From Rotaria socialis (Eukaryota; Rotifera; Eurotatoria; Philodinida; Philodinidae): a stretch of DNA of 64,000 nucleotides. The stretch lies in contig CAJNYU010003187.1 in NCBI GenBank assembly GCA_905331475.1, positions 269,899 to 333,898 of the forward strand, written 5' to 3'. The translations under genes and the position numbers were made by a program. The notes below the pieces were generated by a model, which was not told the DNA's origin, made no database searches, and saw only the letters and a list, made by a program, of their open reading frames with translations. Shown piece by piece: positions 34,653 to 49,372 of the stretch; within the stretch, counting starts at the first letter, position 1; each line of letters starts with the position of its first letter.

Positions 34653-36251
34653 TCAAAACCAACGTCTAGTGCGATCCCAAACATAGAGTGATATTGCATT
34701 AAGTAAAAATGCTCGCGCAGCTATTGCAGTCCAACCACAATAAAAGCCATGAATACCGTTTTCTATTCGGTAAATTTCCACAAATGATTGATATAAATTT
34801 TTATTTGAAAAGCCCGCTTGTTGTTTACTTTTACATATATCAGCTGGACAAGCTAATGTCCAACTGATAACACCAACGGTTCCACCTGATATTAAACAGC
34901 TGATTAATTCACTATGTGTTGATGCATGTATAAAGGTCTTTAATGGATCGTATATCATCATATAAACGCCTACGTTAAAAACAGGTTTCTTATACAGTGA
35001 AAATTGCCAATATTATCTTGTAAACTATAGATAATAACTATTCAAAGTTTGATGAGTATATTTTTTGATGTAATCTTTCAAAATTTTGTTGCGAACACTA
35101 AAATTATGCGACATATGAATTCATGTTCACGGAGACATTGTATTCATATTAAGATCTAAAGATTATGTTCTCTTTTTGAGTTATCATAATTAACTATACA
35201 TAGTTCTACTTTAACATCCTGATATTGATTTGCAACTTTTGTATATTATTTAAAATAATTTCTTGTATTAACTTTAATTCCGTACATGAAATATTCTCAT
35301 AATATATTTTTCTCTCCAATATTTATTGTTACTTTTCGGACAGTATTATTCTTAAAAGGAATATTTACAATGTTTGACAATAATTTTATTTACTATAATT
35401 AAAATGCTCTCATTGATTCCCACACTTAGTAGTACACTATTACTTATTATTTGATAGAAATATTTTTCAAAATAACAATACTATTGTTATGATTCAGATA
35501 AAATTATTAACTCAGTAAGTTTGCTGAATTTTTGTTAAATACATTGCAGATATATAGATAGATAGATGAGAATTAAAAACACTTACCATAAGTAGGTGAA
35601 TCTCGCCAAATAGTTGCGTGCAAACCACGTGTAAGACCTCGAACTCCTTCTGTTTTGATGATATGACGAAACAGTTGATAAACATTTGCTTCTTGTTGAT
35701 GACCTTGAACAATATTTTTTTTTCTTTCTGAATTTTATCTCGAACTATTTACTTGTTGTTTGTAAACGAATTTTCAGCAGTTCAAGGAAACACGATGGAA
35801 ATGCTTGTACAAAACCACCAAAAGATCCAGCAATAAAATTGTGCAACAATGATATAGGCTTTCCACTATCAAGATCCGCTCCTAAGAAACGAAGACAACT
35901 TGCATATGAACCATAAAATGATGTTTGAGATGCACATTGAAGAAATAATTGAGGTGGTAAGCCACGATAAAAACCTTTTATCTATACTTAATCAATTGTT
36001 TAAAACAGTGAAGAAGTAATTTAGTATACTCGCTTACTGAATTTAATTGAATAATTAAGTGAGCTGCTTTATGTATACTATGTGTAGAATGATATTGCAT
36101 CATGACTTTAATCGTATCAATTGGATGAACTACAACTGAACTTGTAATGCCTTTTGAAACAGAAATTTTGTTTTTCTAGACAAAACTTTACAAGTTTGAT
36201 TTGAATTGATACTATCTTACCAGCTAACAATCCTGCCGCAAAATCCTTCAT
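34653..36251 (-). CDS. Mitochondrial carrier (SLC25 family), 268 aa
   Basis: Five coding exons (36251-36221, 36150-36038, 35981-35753, 35703-35587, 34969-34653) join in frame (807 nt). The three tandem repeats of the family are visible: HPIDTIKVMMQ..GFYRGLPPQ in repeat 1; a less exact second repeat, FPSCFLELLKIRLQTT..GVRGLTRGL; and CPADICKSKQQ..GIHGFYCGW in repeat 3. The RDSPTYGVYMMIYDPL segment before repeat 3 is like the carnitine/acylcarnitine and SLC25A45/47/48 branch. These proteins exchange metabolites across the inner mitochondrial membrane. The substrate cannot be fixed from sequence alone. Repeat 2 has FPSC where PxD/E is usual, so one salt-bridge residue is changed. Confidence 0.92.
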
Positions 36252-37182
36252 TGTCTTTTAGTTACTAAAAATGAAACAAATGATGCAGAGCTCTTTTGTT
36301 TTCAGATTGTATATTTCTTTTCAGACGCGCAGTCGTTTTCTATAGCTTATCTACTTTTTTTTGGCAATGCCTATTAAATTATCTATTTACTTATGCGACA
36401 TTTACGTTGAAGATAAAAATATGTCCTCTTGTATACAACACTAACAAAAACAACCAACACGAAAGAGAAAAACAACAGAATGTGGTTCATTCAACTGTTA
36501 AAAGATTGATAAAACTTTTTATGACAATTAATCAAGGCTTATTATTTTTTAATTTTTGCTGAATCATAAAGAGAAAGTTATACTTTACATTCTCATTACA
36601 AAGTTTTCTTCAAGGTAAACAAAGCGACAAGCAAATGTCACAATCAAACAGATATACTATCAGGTTGATGCATTGATGCTCGAAGAAAAATACCTCGTTT
36701 ATCTTTTTCGATTCAACGTGAGAAAGTTAGCTAGAAATAGTGAATGATATCATTTTGAAGCATGTCTTAAATATTTCTATACAACCAAATTTTGAAACAC
36801 AAAATCTTTTTATCTGTTTTCAAAGATCAAATCAGTCGAGAACTTTTCAACGGTGAGAAGCGTAAAGAGAAAGTATCCTTCATTTTAACATCTGAAAATT
36901 TTCACTTGTGAAAAATTCAATCCGACAAATGATCTCATCTATCAATAAAATATTCCTATTGAATTCTAGGAAAATATAATCAAGACGTTATGACAACAAA
37001 CATTCACTACTGTTGCGAGCAGTTTTATTTCAATAATATGCAATTGAAAAAGACGAACAACACATAGAAGAAACTTTAATACGCATAGTAGACTCTCATA
37101 TTTATAACTTGTATATTGATTTTTTTTCTAAAGCATAAGTTAAACAGTAAAAAATGAAGGATGGTCATCGTTGTGAAAAATA
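36252..37182. other. Intergenic between two minus-strand genes
   Basis: AT-rich. It holds the SLC25 5' flank and the PDE6D 3' flank. The ORF at 36296-36562 (+) has no protein-like features. Confidence 0.35.
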
Positions 37183-38909
<1,727 letters not shown>

Positions 38910-39895
38910 ATGAAATCAATATACTTATTCATTTATTTTATTCATCAATGTTATTCGGCTGGTATTATGGATCATGTTATTTATGCTGTTAATTGTGGCG
39001 GTGAAGCACATACAGATGTAAATGGTATGCTGAAAAAGTTTTAGTTTGAAAAGCAGGAAAAAATTGTTTGCTTTGAAGGTATAAGATATCGTAAAGACTA
39101 TCTTAAAGCTGGTATTAATTCTGATTATGGACGTAATTCATTTATAAGTCGTGTAGCAAAAGAAGACATGATACTTTATCAAACTGAAAGGTATGATTTA
39201 CAAAGTTTCTCATATGAAATTGATGTTATTGATGATGGAGATTATGTACTTTGGCTGAAATTTGCAGAAGTTTGGTTTAATGCACCAAATATGAAAGTTT
39301 GTTCGACTGAACGATAAATTTATATTGATACAATATCATTATTTTTTTTCCATAGGTATTTCAAATATTACTTAATGATGAGCACTCTGTTATCGATGAA
39401 CTCGATATATTTGCTAAAGCTGGTCGTTCAACAGCTCACGATGAATATATTCCATTTCAAATAAAGAATGGTCGTTTAGTTCTTAAATCTCGTAGTTCAT
39501 CTTATTCAGGAAAATTGAAAGTTACTTTTGAAAAACTTGACGGCAAAGATAATCCAAAAATTAATGCACTTGTTATATGGAAAGGATCCATTGATCGTAT
39601 GTGTATACTTTATAGAAATACTCTTTTCATTTGATTCTAGGATTGTTGCTTTTGTTATCTTATAGAAATTCCAAAATTACTGCCAGTTGTGGAACCAGAA
39701 ACTCCTGAAGTACCAACAGAGTTAGAGGATGAAGATGAGGCACCAGCGAAAGCTGCACAAGTAAAACGTAGTTTGAAACCAAGTGGACCAAAAGTTGTTG
39801 ATCCATATACAGAAGATCAATCAAGTTCATTGATGCCACTACTTATTGCTATAGCTGCTGTTATTCCTGTCATTTTTTGTTTATGCCGCTTTTAA
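38910..39895 (+). CDS. MLEC: Malectin, ER glucosylated-glycan-binding protein, 267 aa
   Basis: Four coding exons (38910-39024, 39079-39296, 39356-39596, 39666-39895) join in frame (804 nt). A signal peptide (about residues 1-17, MKSIYLFIYFIHQCYSA) precedes the malectin domain: VIYAVNCGGEAHTDVNGIRY, DMILYQTERY, DGDYVLWLKFAEVWF, LDIFAKAGRSTAHDEYIP and the final KDNPKINALVIWKGSID. An acidic stretch (ELEDEDEAPAKAA) follows, then a C-terminal membrane anchor (LMPLLIAIAAVIPVIFCLCRF) nearly identical in style to the human protein. Malectin binds Glc2-Man9 glycans in the ER lumen and helps retain misfolded glycoproteins with ribophorin I. Introns are 54-69 bp. Confidence 0.96.
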
Positions 39896-40168
39896 ACTAC
39901 AATTTATTTGTTCAACAACAAAAAAAAACAAGTAGATCAAAAATTTGTTGACGAAATCCTGAATAATTAATTGACACGCATAGCTTTAGGATATTATCAA
40001 TTTCTTTCTTTTTCTTGAACAAAACAAAAAAAATGCCTTTTTTAATGATAATAACATTGACCGATGTTGTAGGTGCTCATTCCATCAGCAGTTCTAACGT
40101 TCTCATTGTGCTTGTGTTTGTTTGTTAACGATTAGAAATAAAGAAAATTCAGGTACATTTTATTTTGA
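39896..40168. other. Convergent 3' spacer
   Basis: Short spacer between malectin (+) and the KptA/LRR gene (-). No separate feature seen. Confidence 0.3.
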
Positions 40169-41498
40169 TTATCTTGTTTTGGCGTTAACAACTGCCCAAG
40201 GATTCGTAGGTGCAACTGCAGGATGTAGAAGATTTTTATGTACAATAGTAATTGTTCGATCGTCTCCACGTGACTTAGCTATAGCAATTAAAATATTAAG
40301 GATATCATTTGTACAATTCGGATTGTCCCATATGTCGAGTTGTTTTAGTTGTTCACATTCAGATACAAGACGTACAATCGTATCACCAGTATAGTTGTGA
40401 TTGCCAGAAAGTATCAATTGAATAAGATTATTTGAATAGTATTTTATTAAATTATTCAAAGTTCGGTCTGTTAAATGCTTGCAATATGATAAGTCAAGAG
40501 ATTCAATTAATGGGCATTTCTAAAACAAAAAGAATTGAATGGAATTAATAAAAATTTTGTTTTTCGTCGATTATGAATTTTACGCGTATAATTTGTTCAC
40601 AATAATGATCATTAAGTACATAGCCACAGCTTTTTAATGAAAGCACTTTTAAATTTGTACATTTGGTATATATGGCTTTGATGCCTGATTCTAAATTTTT
40701 TTAAAGTAGAAAATTGCTTCTCAAGTTTCTTTTGAAAGAAAAAACTCTATTCATGCCTGTTAAATAAATTCCATCAAGATCTAAATGTTCCATTGTTGAC
40801 GAAAGTAAACCTTGCAATTTTTTACTAGTTAATTTACCATTTCTTTTAATACGATGAATTATTTCACTAAATAAAATGACAAAAAGAAAAACTGTTTCTA
40901 CCTGTGAAAATCTCCTTTCTAAAATTACTTCAGTAAAAATTCATCTGGAAAACCTTCGAAATCATAGTTGTCAACATTTTCACAAATATACTCCAATGCT
41001 AAATCTAATAATCGACGTATCTGAGTTTGTCCATGATATGGATTCTAGAAGATTGTTATACATGAACTTAATTTTTTACTGAAAAAAACACATTATTCAA
41101 CATACTCGTTCAAATCTTCGACCATAGGCTGCTCGAACGTGAACTCCATTAGTACGTCTTTCCCATTGATATCTTGGTGTTTTTCTATAAGAATATGAAG
41201 TTTGAATTTCCCCAAGTACTTCATTTTCAGTATATTCTCTGAGAAGTGTAACTTTCATAAGATCCTCTAACAGAATCCAGCCTTTTGAATAAATAAATAA
41301 AATTAATGAAATTAATTTTTTTTATTGACAACAACATATACCTTCATCAACTCGACAACCTTCTTTTTCTGCTCCATATCGAAGTATATAAGCAAGTCGT
41401 TTACCTAGTTTTAATTGACGTCGTTCATATTGTCTTACTAAACGACAATTATCATCATGTTCATTATGTCTTTCAACTGCATCTGTAATATTGAGCAT
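40169..41498 (-). CDS. KptA/Tpt1 N-lobe-like domain fused to leucine-rich repeats, 338 aa
   Basis: Six coding exons (41498-41342, 41281-41106, 41044-40929, 40866-40757, 40690-40584, 40519-40169) join in frame (1017 nt). Residues about 29-108 resemble the N-terminal winged-helix lobe of RNA 2'-phosphotransferase: LGKRLAYILRYGAEKEG, DEGWILLEDLMK, TPRYQW and HVRAAYGR, matching LR-H-GA, G-hydrophobic-LDDLL, K-RF-L and IRA-GH of Tpt1. The usual catalytic His after LR is Tyr (residue 41) and the NAD-binding C-lobe is absent. From about residue 150 there are leucine-rich repeats (STMEHLDLDGIYLTESGI, CTNLKVLSLKSCGYV, CPLIESLDLSYCKHLTD, NNLIQLILSGNHNYT, CEQLKQLDIWDNPNC). Role unknown; perhaps RNA or protein binding. 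The fourth intron has a GC donor. Confidence 0.83.
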
Positions 41499-44400
41499 TA
41501 TCTTCTATTTCGTTATTTTCTATGGCAAAAACTGTGACTATGTAAGATCAAAAAACGACATTTTCGCTTACATTATAATGTATTTCTATGAGTCATTAAG
41601 GAACGATAAAAAAAAATATTAACTGAGAAACAAATGGTGCAATAACCATGTTTCATCCATTGCATGCAATGAAATGAAATTTGCTACGAATTGAGAATAA
41701 TTTCATAAGCTTATAACCTTTACCAATGATAATTTTTGATGAAATACATATCGGAAGAGCATGTAACATATAATTTAGGGTCCCAAAAATAGGTTTGAGT
41801 TGCTGGATTATTATTATTGATAATATCGTTTTTGATGGCATACTGTCATGGAAAATATTTTTCAATGAATCTGACGAGTGCAACATTCTATACATAAATT
41901 TTAATCCGTTTGCTATTTCAATAGCGAATAATTCGAAGTTTAATTATATTTCATTAAATAATCGATAGCTATTGTTTATTAGTTCATACCAATTAGTTAT
42001 TTAGTTGTCGGTGTACTAAATCTAATGCAATTTTCTCTTTTTTAAGCTTCTTAATAATTGAGTAGCTAACCAATGCAAGAACTTAAATCGTTAGTGTGAT
42101 CAATCATTAAAATAACGTCTATACCACTATTAAAATGATTATATGGAAATTTCAAATGTGATTTCAAATGATGAACATCTAATTAAACTAGAAATATTAG
42201 ACTACTTAAATGTGTGATAGATTGGCATTTGAATAAAGAGAACATTTATAATCTTTAGTATTTCACTGAAAAAAGTATATCTATACAGTGAACGTCAATA
42301 GTCAACTAACAGAGACTTTGCTATTGATCATCGACGATGAGAATCTTGCAAATTATCAAGAAAAAAAAATAGTTTATTACTACTTAAAGTTTGTTATTTT
42401 ACATCTCTGAATCGATCACTATGCCTCAACATACTTCTATGCCAGTTAATCTAACTTGACAAAAATTTCTGGACAATGTTCATACACCTATCAATAGTAA
42501 GTACTAAATTAATATGAAACAGTCGTCATTGAATAAGCGAGTGATCATATTTAAATAATTACGCTACCAAATATATTCGATAAATAAGCATATTAATAAT
42601 GTATCAAGACAACCATCAATACCAATCCAGAACTTGCCGAAAATCAGCTAAAATTGTTAACTTCTCATGTTGAATTTTACGAGAAATATAATTAATATGA
42701 GCATCAAAATTCTTTTTCAGCTTAAACACATGAAAAGCAAAAAAAGTTAAAGTAATCTATATGAATTAAGTACTTTGGAAAATCATATTAATCCAAAATA
42801 TCATTTTATAAACATATTAAACGTTTTTTTTTGTCTGTATTCTATCCAAAATTAATATTTTACACATGCATTAGTCGATCTATCTGTCACACGATAATCC
42901 AGTCGAATAGATTATGATGTAACATGTGAGACAATATATTAAAATCGAATATATTTCTCATTAAAACATTGTATGACAATCGTCAAATAATCCACACAGA
43001 GAGATTTTCTTCTCATATTATTGAAAATACGTCGTCTGATACTACATGCATATCAAAAAGTAAAATGTACGTGATTCTAATTAAATATAGCATACAAAAC
43101 TATTGCGAGTCACTACTTCTTAATACATTCATTTTCATTAGTCATTTGCTAATATTCATTCAAATTTTTTGTACTTATTTGCTATCTTGAATCAAGAAAT
43201 GTATGTTGCGATGTGTTTCTTGTTTTATTGAATATTTATGTTTTGAAAGAATCGATCAATGATAACAATAAAAACATCAGATAAAATGTTTCAGGTTCAA
43301 GTAAATTTCTTTTTCAAATATTATGTATATCACATTTTAATGGATTTCCTTTAGTATGAAAATTTGTTTTCGAGGGATATTTTTTTCTTTTATTCAATTT
43401 TAATGAGATTAGCATAACAAGTATCCCATTGATATTTATCGTAGCTGCTGAAATTCTATTCAGCAATATTTCGATCGAGTATCGATATTCAATTAATTTT
43501 CTAATTACAAGTCAAATTATTTTAACTAGGATCAAACTAAATACTTGGAATAGCTAAAAATAATCATCGCCAACAAATATTTTCGTTGGATTATTCGCCT
43601 ATTGGATTATAGATCGATAATTATAGGTCCTATGGGACTTGAACGAAATGTCGATATAAAAAAAAACTTTTTACATCACATATTATGATATTCAGTTAAA
43701 ATAGAGAATTCTAAACAACATGATGTCATTTAACAAAATGTGTTTCTTGAATACTTGCAAGGAATTGTAGAAAACCTAGCTGTCATTTTCGATCTCAAAC
43801 AAAGCATATTTGAAAGGTAACCTTTCAAAAAGAAAACATTTTATTTCAATAACATAAATAAACAGCTTTTAATTTTGAAAAATAATCAATTTAAAATTTA
43901 AATGAATTTGCTTTTATCTTTTTTGAACTGAGCTTCTTTTTAAGACTATGATCAGCCTTCTAATTATTGATATCGATCAGACAATAGGGAATATCAATAC
44001 AAAAAAAAATGAAAAAGAAAAGATCAATATTCTGATCAGATCACTAGAAACCTTCATTTACAATACAATTAACAATATTGAATGTTTCATGTCATAAAAA
44101 AAGGTGTTTTGACTCAATTGGCAATTGTATATCATACTCTGATAAGATTTCCCTAGTTTACACCTTTTTGGAAAACAGAAGAATATAGAAAGCTGTTACT
44201 TTCGACTCGATATTAGTTGAAACAAAAATTTCATACATTTTTCGAATTCAAGTCAAGGATTTTTATTTTCAGTAACTAATTATTATTCGATTTTAATTTT
44301 TCGTAGTATATGCTAATTCTATTAGCCAGGGAGCTCATTTATGAAACAAGCTTATTTCATTAATTGATGATTAATTGGCTATTGATTTTCATTATAAAAA

Positions 44401-44614
44401 TAAAGAAAAGAAAAAATATTGAATATGATTGGTTCCGAAAAACATTTTTCTGTTGTTAAACGACGAATGCTCATTTTTCTCTCTCTCTCTTTTTTCTCCT
44501 ATTAATTGTTTGTTTATATTCAAGTATAGAAAAAGCACAACACTTACATTATTCATTTTGATCTTTGCCTAGTTGTTTGTGTATACAACCGCACAATAAT
44601 TCTCTCTATTGAAA
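41499..44614. other. 3.1-kb intergenic stretch upstream of the forkhead gene
   Basis: AT-rich, between divergent genes. No coding exon supported. The length suits a regulatory region for a developmental transcription factor, but no specific sites were identified. Confidence 0.35.
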
Positions 44615-45659
44615 ATGCAATCGATGCCAAATAACTGTAAGTGAAACTCATTGTCATTTCACATAATTTGTTAGTCAACACTCACAGCTTGACTTCATTT
44701 CGTATTTATCTATCTTAGTATATTATCAACCAAATTCTGAATACGAACAAATAATGAATAAATATCCGTTTCACGATTCGGGCATTGCTGATGAAGGTCT
44801 TTCCGATGAAACTGGTTCAATCGAAGAAGAATATCGTAAACAAGAAAACGATAAAGGTATGTAAAAGTTCAAAAAATAGTTTTATTATTTGAAATCTTTC
44901 TATTTCGAGATGATAATGAAATACCAAAGAAACCAAATCCATCGTATTTAGAAATAATTGCTGAAGCAATCTTAAAAGCACCCAATCGTATGATGCAACT
45001 ATATGAAATTTATAACTATTTTCAGCGCAAGTAAGTTATACTTCCTTATTTTCTTACGAACAACTATACTCTAAATTTAATTCAATTTAGATATCGTTAT
45101 TTTGCTGAGGATGTGAATAAATCATGGAAAAATAGTGTAAGACATAATTTATCATTAAATGATTGTTTTGTTAAAGCAGGACGAGGATCAAATGGCAAAG
45201 GACATTGTAAGTAATTTAATTATATCGATGTATTATTTACAACTACTGATTTTAGTTTGGCGTATACATCATCTGGCAGAGCCAGAGTTCGAGCAAGGTC
45301 GTTTTCGACGTCGTCGTTATCGTCAAGAAATGCGTCGATTGAATATGCAAGCATCATCCATGCATGAATCATCTTATGTGCATCAATCAGTACCTCCATT
45401 TTATTCACCTTCTACAAATCCATATTATATGTGTTCATCAGCTCCACCTCCGTATCATGCAATTTATTCAACTCCAAATACTTCTACAGAAACTCACGCA
45501 ATAAGTCCACCGGCGTTACAAAATGGTTGTTTGTCATCATCAACACCAAGTCCCTATCCATTTTATGATCAATATTCCGCACATTACTATCCAACACATT
45601 ATAATTCAATGGCTTCGTCATATGCAAGCCCTAATGAATCAATGAATTTCGATGCTTAA
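44615..45659 (+). CDS. Forkhead-box transcription factor, FoxQ2-like, 266 aa
   Basis: Five coding exons (44615-44636, 44719-44856, 44910-45030, 45091-45206, 45256-45659) join in frame (801 nt). The forkhead domain runs from [19 protein letters not shown] through [18 protein letters not shown] to the recognition helix [20 protein letters not shown]. It continues with [14 protein letters not shown] and [12 protein letters not shown] in wing 2. The KGHFWxIH wing and F..GRFRRRR ending favour the FoxQ2 type over other classes, but this needs a tree. An acidic N-terminal segment ([19 protein letters not shown]) and a Ser/Tyr/Pro-rich C-terminus flank the domain. Two introns interrupt the DNA-binding domain. 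AATAAA lies at 45713. Confidence 0.9.
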
Positions 45660-48600
45660 ACTGACTTTCTTGAATGATTTTATTTCTCACATTGTACATT
45701 TTTTCTTTGTGAAATAAAATTAGTAGTCTACATTTGATACTCATTAATGAAAGAGATAAAGGATGAGCGTGAATGATAAGCGTAAAAAGCTCAAATCGAT
45801 TAGTTATGTCAGTATGACAATGAAATGAAAAAAATATTTTTCTTAAATTACTTAAACGAGGATCAAAAAGGAAGGCAATTTCTTCATAGGAAAAGTCAAA
45901 ATAAAGAGATAGTGTGAAATCGTTGTTTTTCTGTTTAACGACACATTTTGTCCATTGTCGGTATAGAACAAAATGGCTTATCGAAAAAGAGAAACTTAAC
46001 CCGTAGGCTGTTGTTCTACTTAACACGTAACTCAACGTCATTTCTCAAATTAGATAAACAACAGCAGGAGACATACGTATGTCTCTTTAAATTCACGCTT
46101 AAGATTAAACCATTGTTTTTCATATGTAGACAACGTTTGTTTTATGTGCAGCTAAAGTGTTCGTTATGGAGATTTGAAATAATTGAAGCAAATCTACTCA
46201 AAAAAAAAATGCATACAAAATCTATTGCAGGGAATTTTCATTTAGACTATCTTATCTATTATGAGAGAAATAATGATTCTAATAGTTATTGATTTGAAGA
46301 TTTTTATCACAAATAAAATATGCGTATTCTGAGTTCTAGCCCTATGTAGAACGAACCTTTCAAATATTAATGCATTCTCCTTTTCGATATAGTCAATTCA
46401 CTTTGACCATAATATTGATTAATAGTAAGAAAAAGAATGATTTCTTTTTAAAAATTTTTTGCAGCAGAAAAACATCAGTAAATGATTTTTCATTGAATTT
46501 CTTTTGTCTATGTAATTGAGAAGAAACCTTCGGTTGTATTTACTGCTTTGCTAGTTGAACATATGAGAATACTAACATTGAAATATAAATAACGGATATC
46601 AACATTCTTTAGAAGAAAAAAGAATCATTGTAAAATCCAACCAATAGTTTTCTCTTATGAAATAAATCATATAGATAGTGAAGTTCATCGTTTGAATAAA
46701 CTAAGAAATAGTGCATTCATATTGGATATTAATCAAATTTACTTTTCATTTCGATGAAATAATCTTATACACTGCTCCTGTTTCAATGTAACGAATTATG
46801 TTGGATTTCAACGATATTTAATATTAAGGTTAACTAATATTTTCGTAGCACATATATAAACTCTTTTTTTTCAATAAATATTGGCTACTTTATTTTATAC
46901 AATTCTATAGACATTTTATAAATCTGATCAGTGAAAGGAAATATATCTTTATCGAAACGGAAGTTAAAAAATATATGGAACAAACAACTTTTTTATTCAA
47001 CAACCAACATCAAATGATATTTCTGATAAAAATTTTAAAACTCATATAGGTGAAATGAACAATGGGCGAGAAAGTACGATTGAAAGTTGAGGCTTTCGAA
47101 TCGCGTTTCTTACAACGTAATCCTTCGTGTTTAAGAGAAATATTAGAATGAGCTCATGTGTAAATTATCTTAATTTTTATTAAATGGAATCATTAGATTA
47201 TTCTATCTGTCATAGATGAATTAATCTATTATTTATGCTCGTTGTATATTAAGCGTTTATTCGTTACATAAGTTATACATAAGAAAGCTAACACAATCTT
47301 GTAAAAGAATACTGTTCTTATAACGAAATGAAAACATATTTCTTTTTTCTATCAATCAACTTTCAAGACTGAAATTCTCTATCATTAGTAACCATTCCAT
47401 TTTGGTATGTAGAAAGTACGAGAGTGACAATAGTTTTAGTCTATTTTTTTTCGAAAAAATGAATAACTATTATCTAACATATAGTACATTATAGAAAAAT
47501 CGAGCTATCACATAAAAAAGAGCTGTTAGATATAATAATAGTTGAAGATCTGTCAATGTCTAATAATCAAATAACAATAGAATCATTCGAGCTTTTTTTC
47601 TTAAATTTCTTATGAACTTCTGAATGAAGATTCTAGGTTGTAAGTCAACAATACTCCTTTTGACAAAATGATCAATAGTTTATTGAATATTTTTTTAATT
47701 TTGATGAGTTACCGTAAAGTAAACGTTAGCTCATAGATACAAAACAGTCTGTTATTCTCATGTTATTGTAGGTCATTTTACATGATTTCTCAAAACTGAA
47801 TACAGTATTTCAATAAGAAATATTGAAGTACAATTCTTAATGCAAGCAATTAGCCTGAAAGAATCTGAAATTTTAATAACATCTAGCAGAATTAGAATTT
47901 CGTTCTCGAGGCCTCTAGTTGTAAAGAATACCTTGTTATAAAAGATACAAACGAAAGTCTAGTAAGGGTAATAAATCAATGAGTGATTTATTTTCTGTTG
48001 TCTATCTACAATTTTTCTACTAAAATTTCACGAAAATGTCGATTGAGAAATTAGACTTATTGCTTGTGACAAACAGATCTCAAATTAATTCAATAGGTAT
48101 AGAAGAGTACTTTTACTAAGATAAACATACTTTTTGGTGAAGGCAATAACAATGACTCTGACCATACGTCGCAGCGCTTGTCTGAATTCCAGCGAAAAAC
48201 TTATTTGCAAAAGAACGACCTTCTCGAGATTTATCAGGACACTGCGATATATGACTCTGACACATAACAGACAAGCATATGACTAGTGCCAATAGTATAT
48301 TTCATAGTCCTAGCAATTCATGAAGGTAAATATATATTATCATATCAACTACAATTCGCCTATATAGAAACCAAAGACAAAGATAGCGCGGTATTTCTTC
48401 ACACCAAGAAATGCTATTATGTGGATGTGGATGGATAATATACTGATATGAAGAGAAAAAGAAGCAAACCTTCGAATACTTTTTGTTTTTCACAATACAC
48501 ATCAAGGAACGAATTCCTTGTATCTATTTATTGTGATATGATGATCGATCAGTTGAAATAATAGTTCTCATGGATATATATGTATGAGTCTTATTAATTG

Positions 48601-48967
48601 GAAAATTTTATAGTCAATAAAAAGAAATTATATTAAAAAGCATTCGTACAAACATGATGCAGGCAATTATTGGCAACTAAAAGAAAAACAATATTACTTG
48701 ATGAACTATTCTATTTGGATCGATTATACTGTGATGTCGACCTAAATTACAATGGTAGCTCACGCCATCTTTCAGTCATATTTTGCTGATCAACTGAAAA
48801 ACCAATGAATCAATAGACTGTTTTTTGTTGGTTCTCATTCGCTTTGTATATATGACCAATCGTATTCCGGTGTCGGTCATCTAAATCTAAAAAAGTAGAG
48901 AGATAGTCTGAATCTGAACAAAAATACGTCAATACCAACGGAGTAAGAGAAAGTCTTGATAGTCCAA
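45660..48967. other. 3.3-kb intergenic stretch
   Basis: AT-rich. ORFs at 45631-46041 (-) and 45948-46292 (+) overlap each other, lack splice context and look compositional. No gene or mobile element recognised. Confidence 0.35.
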
Positions 48968-49300
48968 ATGGCAAAACATCATCCAGATTTAATATTTTGT
49001 CGTAAACAAGCTGGTGTTGCAATCGGTCGTCTTTGTGAAAAATGTGATGGCCGTTGTGTAATCTGTGATTCATATGTTCGTCCAACCACACTTGTGCGCA
49101 TTTGTGATGAATGTAATTACGGTTCATATCAAGGTCGTTGCGTTATATGTGGTGGCCCTGGCTGTTCAGATGCTTATTATTGTCGTGAATGTACAATCAT
49201 GGAAAAAGATCGTGATGGTTGTCCGAAAATTGTCAATTTAGGAAGCGCTAAAACAGATTTGTTTTATGAACGAAAGAAATTTGGATTTAAAAAGCGTTAA
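48968..49300 (+). CDS. PHF5A: PHF5A, SF3b subunit of the spliceosome, 110 aa
   Basis: An intronless frame from the ATG at 48968 gives exactly the 110 residues of the human protein, and most positions are identical. The CxxC zinc-knuckle pairs are present (CEKC, CVIC, CDEC, CVIC, CREC), as are [20 protein letters not shown] and the end [19 protein letters not shown]5A sits between SF3B1 and SF3B3 in the U2 snRNP and helps accommodate the branch-point adenosine. Tyr36, known as a contact for SF3b-targeting splicing modulators, is conserved; residue 40, Cys in human, is Thr. An earlier in-frame TTG at 48956 is not a credible start. The stop lies 72 bp before the CD2BP2 ATG, with AATAAA at 49331 in the gap. 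Confidence 0.98.
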   Translation: MAKHHPDLIFCRKQAGVAIGRLCEKCDGRCVICDSYVRPTTLVRICDECNYGSYQGRCVICGGPGCSDAYYCRECTIMEKDRDGCPKIVNLGSAKTDLFYERKKFGFKKR

Positions 49301-49330
49301 ACTTATATTTTTGATGTTTTCTGTGTAGTA

Positions 49331-49366
49331 AATAAAATAAAAAGTTTCTTTTGTGTCTCATTCTAG
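49331..49366 (+). promoter_or_regulatory. Intergenic poly(A) signal and splice acceptor between PHF5A and CD2BP2
   Basis: AATAAA (49331-49336) is followed after about 24 bases by TTGTGTCTCATTCTAG, a pyrimidine-rich acceptor ending seven bases before the CD2BP2 ATG at 49373 (spacer ATAATT). This is the layout expected of an operon resolved by 3' cleavage and spliced-leader trans-splicing. A cis-spliced 5'UTR intron starting inside or upstream of PHF5A is the alternative. Confidence 0.55.
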
Positions 49367-49372
49367 ATAATT

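Noticed and set aside
45631-46292. Two overlapping opposite-strand ORFs of 136 and 114 codons
   Set aside because: No splice sites, Phe/Leu/Ser-rich composition, no conserved motif; downstream flank of the forkhead gene.
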